A DNA stretch of 64,000 nt from a bacterium (GTDB lineage Bacteria; Verrucomicrobiota; Kiritimatiellia; CAIKKV01; CAITUY01). Within the stretch, counting starts at the first letter, position 1. Every line of letters starts with the position of its first letter. The stretch is from contig JBAXWB010000001.1 of the NCBI GenBank assembly GCA_037128595.1, forward strand, positions 1 to 64,000, written 5' to 3'. Both the position numbers and the translations under genes were made by a program. Below the pieces are notes generated by a model that was not told the DNA's origin, did no database searches, and worked only from the letters and a program-made list of their open reading frames with translations. Below are positions 32,263-41,499 of the stretch, one piece after another.

Positions 32263-33031
32263 CTTTGTCCTCATCGATGACCGGAAGCTAACGGCCCCGG
32301 TCGCAGACCGGTTCTGGTTGTCATCGATCGGGCAGCGGCGGACCGGGGTGGGCTGTGAGGGCGTGATTTTGATTCAGCCCTCCACGAAAGCCGACTTCAC
32401 GATGCGGTTTTTCAATCCCGATGGAAGTGAAGTGGATATGTGCGGCAATGGGGCGAGGTGCGTGGCCCGCCTGGCCTATGATCTCAAGGTGGCGCCGGCC
32501 ACCATGAGATTCGAAACGGGCGCCGGGATTATCGCTGCCGAAATGGTGGGGGATCAGGTTCGCCTGGGGATGACCACGCCAAAGGAGTGGCGCCTGAATC
32601 AGATGCTTGAACTGGACGGGGTGAAACGTCCTTATGGCTTTGTGAATAGCGGGGTGCCCCATGTGGTCATGCCGCTGGAGGATTTGGACCGGGAAGATGT
32701 GGCCAAAACCGGAGCGTCCGTCCGGTATCACAAGGATTTTGCGCCCAAGGGGACTAATGCGAATTTTATCCACGTCACGGGCCCCTCTTCGTTGCGAGTC
32801 CGGACGTATGAGCGCGGGGTGGAGGCGGAAACCCTGGCCTGTGGGACCGGTATGGTTGCGTCTGGCTTGATTGCCGGGCGGATGGGATGGGTCAAGCCGC
32901 CCGTCAAGATCACCTGCGCGGGGGGGGATGTGCTGGAGGTGAATTTTGTCCTGACCGGGGATGGCGCCCAGGGTGTAACGTTGCTGGGGCCCGCCGTCTA
33001 CGTGTTCACGGGAGAACTCGATGCGCCGTGA
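32222..33031 (+). CDS. dapF: Diaminopimelate epimerase
   Basis: 269 residues. The two catalytic cysteines are Cys74 (MCGNGARCVARL) and Cys207 (LACGTGMVASG), and the N-terminal MHGAGNDFVLIDDR is canonical. It makes meso-diaminopimelate for lysine and peptidoglycan. The ATG at 32222 lies 41 bp inside the protease gene; an ATG at 32243 would remove seven residues. This long overlap and the downstream GTGA coupling tie it to the envelope operon. Confidence 0.95.
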   Translation: MKIPFWKMHGAGNDFVLIDDRKLTAPVADRFWLSSIGQRRTGVGCEGVILIQPSTKADFTMRFFNPDGSEVDMCGNGARCVARLAYDLKVAPATMRFETGAGIIAAEMVGDQVRLGMTTPKEWRLNQMLELDGVKRPYGFVNSGVPHVVMPLEDLDREDVAKTGASVRYHKDFAPKGTNANFIHVTGPSSLRVRTYERGVEAETLACGTGMVASGLIAGRMGWVKPPVKITCAGGDVLEVNFVLTGDGAQGVTLLGPAVYVFTGELDAP

Positions 33032-33492
33032 AAACCGCCACTTCCAATATGAAATCTAACATCAGCATCTTGGCCGTATTGGGCCTGTTGGCGTGCGCGG
33101 CGGGGTGTGTCAGTACGCCCGACAGTCGCATTAAAAAAGACCCCCGGTTGTTTGCGACCCTCGCTCCGGAAGTTCAGGCGAAGGTTAAAAAGGGTGAGGT
33201 CGCGATCGGGTTCAGCCGGGATATGGTCCGGCTGGCCCTCGGCCTGCCCCGGCAGGTGAATGTCCGGACTTCCGAAGTCGGTGAAACCGAAATCTGGACC
33301 TATGTGAATTCGCGCTATGTCAGCCGCTATGAGCCCTCGAATGCGGGGTATTGGTACCGGGATCGCGCCGGACGCCCTTATCACTCCTATGACACGATGT
33401 GGGTGAGCCGGAGCGGGTTTGAGGACTATCCCGTGCTGAAACTGGAATTTGTCGGCGACTCACTCAAGGTTATTGAGCGCCTGAAGCAGTAA
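33028..33492 (+). CDS. SmpA/OmlA-like outer membrane lipoprotein
   Basis: 154 residues from a GTG overlapping the dapF stop, or 147 from the ATG at 33049. The signal peptide NISILAVLGLLACAAGC ends with a lipobox-like AAGC (or LLAC), then VSTPDSRIKKDP. GFSRDMVRLALGLPRQV is reminiscent of the SmpA/OmlA fold, in which a helix-turn leads into GxP. The rest is Tyr-rich (WTYVNSRYVSRYEPSNAGYWY). Outer membrane attachment is inferred. It is the last gene of the Lol/protease/dapF run and precedes a convergent terminator. Confidence 0.6.
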   Translation: MKTATSNMKSNISILAVLGLLACAAGCVSTPDSRIKKDPRLFATLAPEVQAKVKKGEVAIGFSRDMVRLALGLPRQVNVRTSEVGETEIWTYVNSRYVSRYEPSNAGYWYRDRAGRPYHSYDTMWVSRSGFEDYPVLKLEFVGDSLKVIERLKQ

Positions 33493-33493
33493 A

Positions 33494-33520
33494 GGCGGGC
33501 CGCTCACCGGCCCCCGCCCT
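33494..33520. terminator. GC-rich inverted repeat between convergent genes
   Basis: GGCGGGCCG (33494-33502) and CGGCCCCCGCC (33508-33518) pair with a small bulge across a short loop. It lies between the stops of the lipoprotein gene (+) and the OmpA-like gene (-). No T-run follows, so termination strength is uncertain. Confidence 0.5.
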
Positions 33521-33527
33521 GATGGTT

Positions 33528-34952
33528 TCAACGCGCTGAAATTTTGAGAACAACCGTGCGGTTTTTCTGCTGGTTGGCTTCCGATGTGTTCGGGTAGGGG
33601 GGGTGGGTTTCACCCGCCGAGGATGTGGATACCATTGAAGCGGGGAGTCCGCACGAATCGATCAGATATCGGGCGGCCGCTTTCGCTCGCGCCAGGCCGA
33701 TGGCCTGGTTATCCTTTCCGTTCCCCTTGGCTTTGGCGACATGCGTGGAGTCGGTGTGCCCCTCGACTTCGACCTTGAAGGGTTGGCCTTTGAGCGAGGC
33801 GGCGATGGTGTTGAGATCCTGTCGTGCCGTGCTCGAGAGTTCGGTGCCACGTGTGAAAATCCCGTAGTGGAAAACCACTTTCAGCTCCTTGGCGGATGAC
33901 ATAGTGTCCCAGTGACTTCCTGAAAGGGCCGGCCAGGCGACTGTTTTGCCGGGGGCGCGGCCGGCTGGCTTCGGACGAGGGGGAGTCGCGGGAGGCGTTG
34001 CTTCAATGGTCGGAACCTTGAGGAGGGGAGCGGGCGGCGGGGTCGGGTTGGCGGGGGGCTCCGGCATCAGGACAGGTGCAGGCGCGGGGGTAAGGCTGGC
34101 CGGCTCAAGAGGGGCGGTTACGTTCTCTACGGGGCGGGGGATCGGGGCCATCGCGGCTGGTGCAGGGAGGGACTCAGCCGTTGGGGCGGGGGGCGGCGAG
34201 GATTGGCCCGCTCCGATCAGGTAGGCAAAAAGGGTGGCGATGATTCCGGCAATGAGTGTTCCGATGAACAGGAGTTTTGGAACCCGTTTTTGAAAGACGT
34301 CATCGCGGGCGTCCTCGACCTCGTCAAGCATATGGCGGAGCTGGCTGAGTTTTTCCGTCCACTGCTTCTCGGCCTGCTCAAACCGCGCCTCGGTTTCGGT
34401 GCGCGCCTGATGGGCCTCGTTCAGGGCCGTCCGTGCTCCGGTCAGTTCGGCCTCAAGCGCGGCGCAACGGGTTTTAACCGCGCGGAGTTCCTGTTGGATC
34501 TGTGCGCGCACGGTTTCGGCCTGGCGCAATGCCTGGCTGGCGCGGTCCAGCTCCTGTCGTGCCAGCGTCTCCTGTTCGGTCGTAACGTCCTGGACGCGAG
34601 GGTCATCCGTAGCATCGGATGGGCTCACAATGGTTTCCAGAAGACGCTCTTCAGCGGTCGTTGTGACGGCCGGGGCGTGAACAAGAGGCGGATCGGGGTC
34701 AAAAGGGATTTCGTCAGATACCAGCTCATCAGTCCCGGGGGAGGGTGAGTCAGGGGGATTGAAAAAGGGATCGGCCTCAAAGACATCATCCGCAGGTTCT
34801 GGAGCGGAGGTCAGGAAGGGTAACGGCGGGGTGCCGTCCGGACTGGGTTCGATAGGTTTCATAGGGGGAGGGGGTGGGTTAACGCGTGCCAGAAAGTCCA
34901 ATTGCAGTGGATCCTGAGCGTCTTTGCGGTTTTTTGATGAACTGGGTTTCAC
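33528..34952 (-). CDS. OmpA-domain membrane protein with coiled coil
   Basis: About 474 residues from a GTG at 34952; TTG at 34979 or a later ATG near 34865 are alternatives, and no ribosome-binding site settles this. The N-terminal 110 residues are Pro/Asp-rich; a coiled coil runs from about 125 to 225 (ELDRASQALRQAETVRAQIQQEL). One transmembrane segment follows (KLLFIGTLIAGIIATLFAYLIG), then a long Pro/Ala linker. A C-terminal OmpA-like peptidoglycan-binding domain ends it (VEVEGHTDSTHVAKAKG, IGLARAKAAARYLI). It would anchor the inner membrane to the cell wall, with the coiled coil in the cytoplasm. The partner is unknown. Confidence 0.75.
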   Translation of the reverse strand: MKPSSSKNRKDAQDPLQLDFLARVNPPPPPMKPIEPSPDGTPPLPFLTSAPEPADDVFEADPFFNPPDSPSPGTDELVSDEIPFDPDPPLVHAPAVTTTAEERLLETIVSPSDATDDPRVQDVTTEQETLARQELDRASQALRQAETVRAQIQQELRAVKTRCAALEAELTGARTALNEAHQARTETEARFEQAEKQWTEKLSQLRHMLDEVEDARDDVFQKRVPKLLFIGTLIAGIIATLFAYLIGAGQSSPPPAPTAESLPAPAAMAPIPRPVENVTAPLEPASLTPAPAPVLMPEPPANPTPPPAPLLKVPTIEATPPATPPRPKPAGRAPGKTVAWPALSGSHWDTMSSAKELKVVFHYGIFTRGTELSSTARQDLNTIAASLKGQPFKVEVEGHTDSTHVAKAKGNGKDNQAIGLARAKAAARYLIDSCGLPASMVSTSSAGETHPPYPNTSEANQQKNRTVVLKISAR

Positions 34953-35140
34953 ATGGCACCAAGGCCAGCAAAGTAGCAAATCGCCGCCTGATCGCCAACA
35001 GGAGATTGCCGCCTGTGGTCAGGGAGGGATGATGTGTGCTGCCTTTTACCTTGCAGGGCAATGGTTTGTCGGGTAATCATTGAGCAGTTTGAGTGGGCGT
35101 TACGAGAAAGGGTCATAAACTGTATTGATTTGATATCCTT

Positions 35141-36661
35141 ATGAATCTTAAACTTATCTACTGCGGGGCCGCGATGGCCTTTTTGTTTATGGGTTCGTTG
35201 CCGGTCCAGGCCGCTACGCGTGGTCCCGCTCCGACGTTTGAACGTATCAAGGAAATGGCGAGGGATCTCGCGTTGGCGCCTTATAAAGATACGCGCGTCC
35301 CGCTTTCCAAAACCCTTGAGACCCTCTCGTACGATCAGACGCGTGACATTCGGTTCAACGTACGGGAATCGGTTTGGCGGAGGGAGCACCTGCCCTTTCA
35401 GCTCCAATTTTTTCACCCGGGAGGCGGGCAAAAGGATCAGATCGATATGCATCTGGTCGACGGGGAGACGGTCAAGGATTTTCCGTTTGATCGGGATTTG
35501 TTCGATTACGGCAAGAATGATTTAAGCTGGTTCGACCTGCGGGGCATTAAATATTCCGGGTTCCGGGTGCATTATCCGCTGAACACAACCGAATATCTGG
35601 ACGAATTGTTGGTATTCCAGGGGGCCTCCTATTTCCGCGCCCTGCCCAAGGGGTTGATCTACGGTCTTTCCGCGCGGGCGGTGACGGTGAATTGCGCGGC
35701 CGACAAGCCGGAGGAGTTTCCCCGTTTTCAGGATTTTTGGGTGGTGCGTCCCGATCGGGAGGGATCCACGATTCAAATGTACGCCCTGCTGGATGGACCC
35801 AGTGTGGCCGGTGCCGTATCCTTCCTGGTTGAGCCGGGCGTTGAAACGGTGATGCATATGCGTATCGCCTTGTTTGCGCGCACGGATCTGACGAACTACG
35901 GGATTGCGCCGTTGACGAGTATGTATTGGTTCGGCAAAAACAATGTCCGGCGGTTTGATGATTTCAGACCGGAAGTTCATGATTCCGATGGGCTTCTGAT
36001 TTACAACGGGAATAAAGAGTGGATCTGGCGGGCTTTGGAGAATACCGGTCCGTTGCGATTGAGTGCCTTTATGGACAAGGATCCCAAAGGGTTTGGGCTG
36101 ATTCAGCGCGAACGGGATTTTGCCTGCTACGCGGACCTTGAGACCATGTATCACCGGCGCCCTTCGGCGTGGGTGCGGCCGGTCGGGGCATGGGGTCCGG
36201 GGGCCGTGCGACTGGTGGAAATCGGGACTTGGAATGAATTCCATGATAATATCGTGGCCTATTGGCAGCCCGAAAAGGCGCTGAAGCCCGGGGAGTCAGC
36301 TGAGTTTGCGTACGATCTGATCTGGTATGAGGACAACCCGAGTCTTCCCGCTACCGGGCGGCTGGTGGCCATGCGGTCAGGGAATACGTTAGCCCAGTCC
36401 AATGCGCGCAAGTTTGTACTCGATTTTTCATGGCCGACGCTGGCGCGGGAGGGGGCGACGCTGAAACCGGAAGTGGTGGTCCAGGCGGATGGCGGGAAGC
36501 TGTCGGGTATTTCCGATGAATTCAATCCGTTTCAGAGGACGTGGCGGGTGGCGTTTGATGTGACCCCCGATACGCCTTCAGGGTCTGTGGAACTTCGCGC
36601 ATTGATTCGAAAGGATGGGGCCCCTTGCACCGAGACATGGAGTTATCGCTGGATGCCATAA
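35141..36661 (+). CDS. opgG: Periplasmic glucan biosynthesis protein OpgG
   Basis: 506 residues (E. coli MdoG 511) with a signal peptide (MNLKLIYCGAAMAFLFMGSLPVQAA). Family blocks include FERIKEMARDLALAPYKD, LSYDQTRDIRFNVRESVWR, GFRVHYPLN, FQGASYFRALPKG, FARTDLTNYGIAPLTSMYWFGKN and VRPVGAWGPGAVRLVEIGTWNEFHDNIVAYW. It acts in the periplasm on nascent beta-1,2 glucan to shape osmoregulated periplasmic glucans. There is no clear ribosome-binding site ahead of the ATG. The operon continues with a small membrane protein and opgH. Confidence 0.95.
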   Translation: MNLKLIYCGAAMAFLFMGSLPVQAATRGPAPTFERIKEMARDLALAPYKDTRVPLSKTLETLSYDQTRDIRFNVRESVWRREHLPFQLQFFHPGGGQKDQIDMHLVDGETVKDFPFDRDLFDYGKNDLSWFDLRGIKYSGFRVHYPLNTTEYLDELLVFQGASYFRALPKGLIYGLSARAVTVNCAADKPEEFPRFQDFWVVRPDREGSTIQMYALLDGPSVAGAVSFLVEPGVETVMHMRIALFARTDLTNYGIAPLTSMYWFGKNNVRRFDDFRPEVHDSDGLLIYNGNKEWIWRALENTGPLRLSAFMDKDPKGFGLIQRERDFACYADLETMYHRRPSAWVRPVGAWGPGAVRLVEIGTWNEFHDNIVAYWQPEKALKPGESAEFAYDLIWYEDNPSLPATGRLVAMRSGNTLAQSNARKFVLDFSWPTLAREGATLKPEVVVQADGGKLSGISDEFNPFQRTWRVAFDVTPDTPSGSVELRALIRKDGAPCTETWSYRWMP

Positions 36662-37227
36662 CCCTGCCCGCTTGGAATCCGGAAGATGGAGCGGCGTGGG
36701 ATGAGGCGTTTGGTAAGGTTGAAAATTATCTGCGGGCTTGCCGGGTTGCCAGTCGATTGCACCGGGCGCGCCTGACGGCCCTCATTTTGCAGCGCGCCCT
36801 GGCTCGCCGGGAGAGCCAGGCCGATGTCCCCCTCGCCACGCTGGCTATTGATGAGGCCCGTGATTTGATTGACCGCTGGATGGCGGGCCTGCTGCCGCCC
36901 CGGGAACATGAACGGCCCTATACGATGGCCGAGGGATTCCTGTCGCTCTACCTGTGCGATGCCCCGATGCGGTGGCCCAATGCGTTCCTGAATCCCCAGC
37001 AGGAGCCGCCGGGGTTTGCCGACACCCTGCATGCGCGACTGGTGAAGACGGGGCCTGAATTGGAGGTCAGCAGCATGGTGCCGCGGTCGATGGACCGCGG
37101 CCTGATCCAGGGCTGGGCAGGTTCGGCCATGGATACCTTTGACCGGCTTCCCATATTGCGGACGTTGTTTGTGTGGACCCTTTTTGCCGTTCTTCTGGTC
37201 GTGCTTTTCTGGTATACACGGAGTTAA
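36637..37227 (+). CDS. Small tail-anchored protein between opgG and opgH
   Basis: 196 residues from the ATG at 36637 (25 bp inside opgG); TTG at 36625 is possible. No family is recognised. The first 165 residues are soluble and helical (AWDEAFGKVENYLRACRVASRLHRARLTALILQRALARRE). A single C-terminal transmembrane segment (ILRTLFVWTLFAVLLVVLFWY) ends the protein. The block SSMVPRSMDRGLIQGWAGSAMDTFDRL recalls the N-terminal cytoplasmic region of E. coli OpgH (SSMFP..W). The neighbouring OpgH here is short at that end. I infer a detached or accessory OpgH N-terminal module; homology is not proved. Confidence 0.55.
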   Translation: MELSLDAITLPAWNPEDGAAWDEAFGKVENYLRACRVASRLHRARLTALILQRALARRESQADVPLATLAIDEARDLIDRWMAGLLPPREHERPYTMAEGFLSLYLCDAPMRWPNAFLNPQQEPPGFADTLHARLVKTGPELEVSSMVPRSMDRGLIQGWAGSAMDTFDRLPILRTLFVWTLFAVLLVVLFWYTRS

Positions 37228-37232
37228 ACGAT

Positions 37233-39386
37233 ATGAAGAGCGATTCCCCTTCCATGCCTGTTTCTAAATTGCGCCGGTCCGGCCTGCGACAGGCTTTTTT
37301 TTTCACGACCGTGGTGGTGCTGACCGGGGTGGCAACCTGGGTCATGGCGGATATCCTTTGGCGGGGCGGCCTGAGCGGGATCGAGATGGCGGTTCTGTTT
37401 TTCTTTGTGCCCCTGTTCGGGATGGTGACGCTGGGGTTCGTTCAGGCCGTGTGCGGGTTTTTCATCCTGTTGCGGAAAAAAGACCCCTTCAGTATTTCCC
37501 GGACGGTTCCCGAGGCCATGCCCAGTTTGGCCGAGATGCCTGCCACTGCGATTGCGATTCCCATCTTCAACGAGGATGTCAGCCGGGTTTATGAGGGCCT
37601 GCGGACCATCTATCTCGATCTGGTCCGTTCCGGCTATATCAGTCGCTTTGATATTTTTATTCTGAGCGACTCGAATAATCCCAACAAATGGATTGAGGAG
37701 GAAGTGGCCTGGATTGACTTGTGCAAGCAGGTCAATGGATTCGGGCGTATTTTCTATCGCAAGCGCCGGCTGGGCTTGAACCGGAAAAGCGGCAATATCA
37801 GTGACTTTTTGAGGCGCTGGGGCCGGAAATACCGGTATATGGTCGTGCTGGATGCGGACAGCCTCATGGAGGCCAAGACCCTGGTCAGGCTGGTGCAATT
37901 GATGGAAGTCAATCCCCAGACGGGCATCATCCAGACAGTTCCTGCGCCGATACAGGGGCGGACGTTCTTTGCCCGGCTGATGCAGTTTGCGGGCACCCTG
38001 TATGGGCCGATTTTCCAGGCCGGGCTGAATTACTGGCAGGCCGGCTGCGGTAATTTCTGGGGGCATAATGCCATTATCCGGGTCGCTCCGTTTATGGAGC
38101 ATTGCGCGCTTCCCACGTTGACGGCGGGTGCTAATACCCGGTTCATGAGTCACGATTATGTGGAGGCCGCGCTGATGCGCCGGGCCAACTATGAGGTGTG
38201 GATGAATTACGAGGTGGGCGGGAGCTTTGAGAACCTGCCCCCCACGCCTCTGGATCACGCCTGTCGTGACCGGCGGTGGTGCCGGGGTAATCTTCAGCAC
38301 GCCTGGTTGATTACGGCCCAGGGACTGCACCCCATCAATCGCCTGCACCTCTTCCTTGGTATCCTCTCCTATGTCGCCTCCCCCTTATGGTTGATTTTCC
38401 TGGCTCTGGGCTCTGTTTCCGCGTGGATGTTCTGGGCGGGGGGGACGGTGCTGACGTTTGACTCCGATGTGGGATTCTCCTCGTTTCTTGATATTGGAGG
38501 CGGGCGACTGGCACTGATCATGTTTTTGGTAACCCTCTCGATGTTGACCCTGCCGAAGATCCTGGCGGTGCTTCTGGTGCTTGCAAACCGGGAACGGCGC
38601 GCCACCTTCGGCGGGACTTGGCGGGTCATACTGGGGTTCCTGATTGAGCATACCCTGTCCGCATTGATGGCGCCTGTGCAGATGTTGTTCAATTCCCGGT
38701 TTGTGGTGGAAATTCTCAGCGGGCGGGATGTTCCATGGAATCCGCAGTCGCGCGATGCGGGAACGGGAATCGACTGGGAGGCCATTATTTCGGCGCATAT
38801 GGGGCATACGGTGACCGGAGTGACCTGGGCAGTGATTGCGTTTTTGATTAGTCCGGTATTTTTCTGGTGGTTGAGTCCGGTGACATTCGGGCTGATCGCT
38901 TCCATCCCGATTTCCGCGATGTTAAGCGCGCCGGGATTGGGTAAACGTCTGCGTCAGTTCCGGCTTTTCACCATTCCCATTGAAACCAAGCCCACGGCGG
39001 TGGTCCGGCATCTGGATAAGAACCTGAGAGCCATCCGGCACCGGATGGATCCCCCGGACTGGTTGGCGCCTCATTACGGAATCATGCAGGTGGTGTTGGA
39101 TCCCTATCTGAATGCGGCCCACAGTTCATTGTTGCGGCATAAGCCCACGGCGGGGCACCGGGTGACCCGTGACCTGCATGAACTCCAGGTGCGCCTGCTG
39201 GCGAAGGGGCCCGCCGCGCTGAATCGCCGGGAGCAGATGGCTGTTTTGATGAATGCCCAGGCGGTGGCAGACCTGCATGATCAGGTGTGGCGCATGCCTG
39301 AGTCGAGCCTGTCGCAATGGTGGCTCCTGGCGATGCGGCATTATAACACCCTGACCGATCGCCCTCAAACCGCTCTGTACCGTTAA
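37233..39386 (+). CDS. opgH: Glucan glucosyltransferase OpgH
   Basis: 717 residues from the ATG at 37233 (GGAG upstream); E. coli OpgH has 847, the shortfall being at the N-terminus. Two N-terminal transmembrane segments (residues 21-45, 55-75) precede the GT2 catalytic domain: AIAIPIFNEDVSRVYEGLR, FILSDSNNPN, KRKSGN-like LNRKSGNISDFLRRWG, VVLDADSLM, ASH-like MSHDYVEAALMRRA and QxxRW-like RDRRWCRGNLQHAW. More transmembrane segments follow. It polymerises glucose from UDP-glucose at the inner membrane and exports it. Activity needs ACP in E. coli; ACP is encoded in this window. Confidence 0.95.
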   Translation: MKSDSPSMPVSKLRRSGLRQAFFFTTVVVLTGVATWVMADILWRGGLSGIEMAVLFFFVPLFGMVTLGFVQAVCGFFILLRKKDPFSISRTVPEAMPSLAEMPATAIAIPIFNEDVSRVYEGLRTIYLDLVRSGYISRFDIFILSDSNNPNKWIEEEVAWIDLCKQVNGFGRIFYRKRRLGLNRKSGNISDFLRRWGRKYRYMVVLDADSLMEAKTLVRLVQLMEVNPQTGIIQTVPAPIQGRTFFARLMQFAGTLYGPIFQAGLNYWQAGCGNFWGHNAIIRVAPFMEHCALPTLTAGANTRFMSHDYVEAALMRRANYEVWMNYEVGGSFENLPPTPLDHACRDRRWCRGNLQHAWLITAQGLHPINRLHLFLGILSYVASPLWLIFLALGSVSAWMFWAGGTVLTFDSDVGFSSFLDIGGGRLALIMFLVTLSMLTLPKILAVLLVLANRERRATFGGTWRVILGFLIEHTLSALMAPVQMLFNSRFVVEILSGRDVPWNPQSRDAGTGIDWEAIISAHMGHTVTGVTWAVIAFLISPVFFWWLSPVTFGLIASIPISAMLSAPGLGKRLRQFRLFTIPIETKPTAVVRHLDKNLRAIRHRMDPPDWLAPHYGIMQVVLDPYLNAAHSSLLRHKPTAGHRVTRDLHELQVRLLAKGPAALNRREQMAVLMNAQAVADLHDQVWRMPESSLSQWWLLAMRHYNTLTDRPQTALYR

Positions 39387-39441
39387 GCCCGTGCGTGACG
39401 ATAACGGGGCCTTGGGGAATGATTATCATGTTGCCTTTTGC

Positions 39442-39469
39442 TTTACTCTTTTGCCGCAAGTTGTATAGT
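39442..39469 (+). promoter_or_regulatory. Candidate promoter for the kinase/folate operon
   Basis: TTTACT (39442-39447) and TATAGT (39464-39469, five of six) are 16 bp apart, about 63 bp before the sensor kinase ATG at 39532. The -35 is only partial. It is the best match in the 145-bp gap after opgH. Confidence 0.45.
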
Positions 39470-39531
39470 CGCAATGTAAGGCCGCAGTTTGAGTAGCGGA
39501 TGACGAAATCGCGGTATTTGAGGGAATAGTC

Positions 39532-41499
39532 ATGCCGGATGAGAACATAAAAAATGAACAGGACCCTGCCCCGTTATTGAGGCTTCTGATCGTTGAGGAT
39601 TCCGCGGAGGATGCCGAGATGATCGTGCGGGAGCTGCGGCGGGCGGGCTACACGCTCGTCTATGAGCGGGTGGATACCCTCGAGTCCATGCGGGCACTCT
39701 TGCACTGGGAGTGGGATCTCATCCTGGCGGATTATAAAATGCCCCGGTTCAGCGGGCTGGATGCTCTCGCCGAGTTCAAAACCTGGAAGCGGGACGTTCC
39801 TTTTATTGTCGTGTCGGGGGCTATCGGGGAGGAATGCGCGGTTGAATCCGTCAAGGCCGGGGCGCAGGATTATGTCCTGAAGGACCGCTTGACGCGGTTG
39901 GTGCCGGTGGTGCAGCGCGCCATGAAGGACGCGGCTGACCGGCGCGAATACCGCAGAGTGCAGCGGGACCGGGACCGGGCGGACGAAGCCCTCCGTGCCA
40001 GCGAGGCCCGGCTAAGGGTCATTCTCGAGTCCGTGCAGACTGGGGTCATGATTGTAGATCCGGAAAGCCATGTCATCCTCGAAGTCAATCGTGAACTGGC
40101 GGAGATGGTCGGGTTGCCGGCACATCAGATCGAGGGGAGTGTCTGTCATAAATTTGTCTGTCCTGCGGCCAGGGGGCAGTGCCCGCTTACCGATCTCGGC
40201 CAGTCGATTGATCATTCAGAACGCGTGCTGGTCCGGGCGGATGGGACCCAGATTCCCGTTCTCAAGACGGTTCGGCAGGTGGTGATTAATGGCCGGCGCC
40301 AGTTGATCGAGAGTGTGGTGGATATCAGCGAGTTGAAGCGCCTTCAGGATCAGGTGATTCTGTCCCAGAAAATGGAGGCGATCGGACAGTTGGCGGGCGG
40401 GGTCGCTCATGACTTTAATAATATCCTGCAAGTGATTATGGGCTATTCGGAAGTGCTCATGCGGAGTACCTCGAAGTCTGAATCCTCGGCCGAGGGCATT
40501 GAGAATATCTATCAGGCCGCCCAGCGTGCCGCCATGTTGACGCGGCAGTTGCTGGTGTTCAGCCGGCGCCAGATGGTGGTGCCGACGGTGATGGAAATGA
40601 ATGTGGTTATTGAAAATGTTCGCTCCCTGATCGAGCATCTCGTGGGCGGGGACATTCATCTTAGCGTCGAGTGCGCCCCGCACCTTCCGCCCATCTATGC
40701 CGATGCCAGTCAGCTGGAACAGCTGCTCCTGAATCTGGTGGTCAATGCAAGGGATGCCATGCCCTCGGGGGGGAACCTGGTCATTTCCGCCAGACAGGTG
40801 AAAGTGAGTGAGGTCCAGGCGACCGGGATGATGGGGGCGCGCCCGGGTGAATTTGTGGCCGTTTCTGTAGCTGATACCGGGGTGGGAATGGAGCCTGAGG
40901 TGTTGAAACATGTCTTTGAGCCGTTTTTCAGCACGAAGGGGATCGGGCATGGGAGCGGACTTGGCCTTTCGGTCGCCTATGGCATTGCCAAGCAGCACAA
41001 TGGCTGGGTTCAGGTGGAAAGTCAGGTGGGGAAGGGCTCGACCATGACGCTGTATCTTCCGGTGAGGGAAGGGGAGCGGACGCCTGCGACGGCGGAATCC
41101 CCCACCTCTGTCCCGCCGGGCAAAGGAGAGCGGATTTTATTGGTTGAGGATGAACCTGAAGTGCGCGTCCTGGCGTCGCGGGTGCTGGTGGCAGCGGGCT
41201 ATGAGGTCGTGGCGGTGGGGACGGTCGCGGAGGGTGAGTCGGCCCTCACTCAGCCGGGAGCCCACTTTGACCTGGTGTTCAGTGATGTGGTGCTGCCGGA
41301 TGGGAATGGTGTGGAATTAGTTGAGAATGCCCTGGCGCGCAACCCGGATCTGGCCGTGTTGATCAGCAGCGGATATACCGATGAGCGTTCGCGGTGGCAG
41401 ACAATTCAAAACCGGGGGTTCCCATTCCTGGCCAAGCCTCATTCGCCTTCGCGGTTAGTAAGCGTCGTAAGGGAAGTGCTGGCGAACGCACATGGATAA
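39532..41499 (+). CDS. Hybrid sensor histidine kinase (REC-PAS-HisKA-HATPase-REC)
   Basis: 655 residues with no transmembrane segment. An N-terminal receiver (LLIVEDSAEDAEM, acceptor Asp67 in ILADYKMP) precedes a short coiled coil, a PAS domain (about 155-275) with two extra cysteines in CHKFVCPAARGQCPL, and a HisKA domain with His293 (GGVAHDFNNILQVIMGYSE). An HATPase follows (NLVVNARDAMPSGG, DTGVGM, GSGLGLSVAYGI), then a C-terminal receiver (Asp585 in VFSDVVLPDG). This is the cytoplasmic NtrB-like hybrid layout. The PAS Cys cluster could bind metal or heme. It overlaps folB by 8 bp. Confidence 0.92.
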   Translation: MPDENIKNEQDPAPLLRLLIVEDSAEDAEMIVRELRRAGYTLVYERVDTLESMRALLHWEWDLILADYKMPRFSGLDALAEFKTWKRDVPFIVVSGAIGEECAVESVKAGAQDYVLKDRLTRLVPVVQRAMKDAADRREYRRVQRDRDRADEALRASEARLRVILESVQTGVMIVDPESHVILEVNRELAEMVGLPAHQIEGSVCHKFVCPAARGQCPLTDLGQSIDHSERVLVRADGTQIPVLKTVRQVVINGRRQLIESVVDISELKRLQDQVILSQKMEAIGQLAGGVAHDFNNILQVIMGYSEVLMRSTSKSESSAEGIENIYQAAQRAAMLTRQLLVFSRRQMVVPTVMEMNVVIENVRSLIEHLVGGDIHLSVECAPHLPPIYADASQLEQLLLNLVVNARDAMPSGGNLVISARQVKVSEVQATGMMGARPGEFVAVSVADTGVGMEPEVLKHVFEPFFSTKGIGHGSGLGLSVAYGIAKQHNGWVQVESQVGKGSTMTLYLPVREGERTPATAESPTSVPPGKGERILLVEDEPEVRVLASRVLVAAGYEVVAVGTVAEGESALTQPGAHFDLVFSDVVLPDGNGVELVENALARNPDLAVLISSGYTDERSRWQTIQNRGFPFLAKPHSPSRLVSVVREVLANAHG

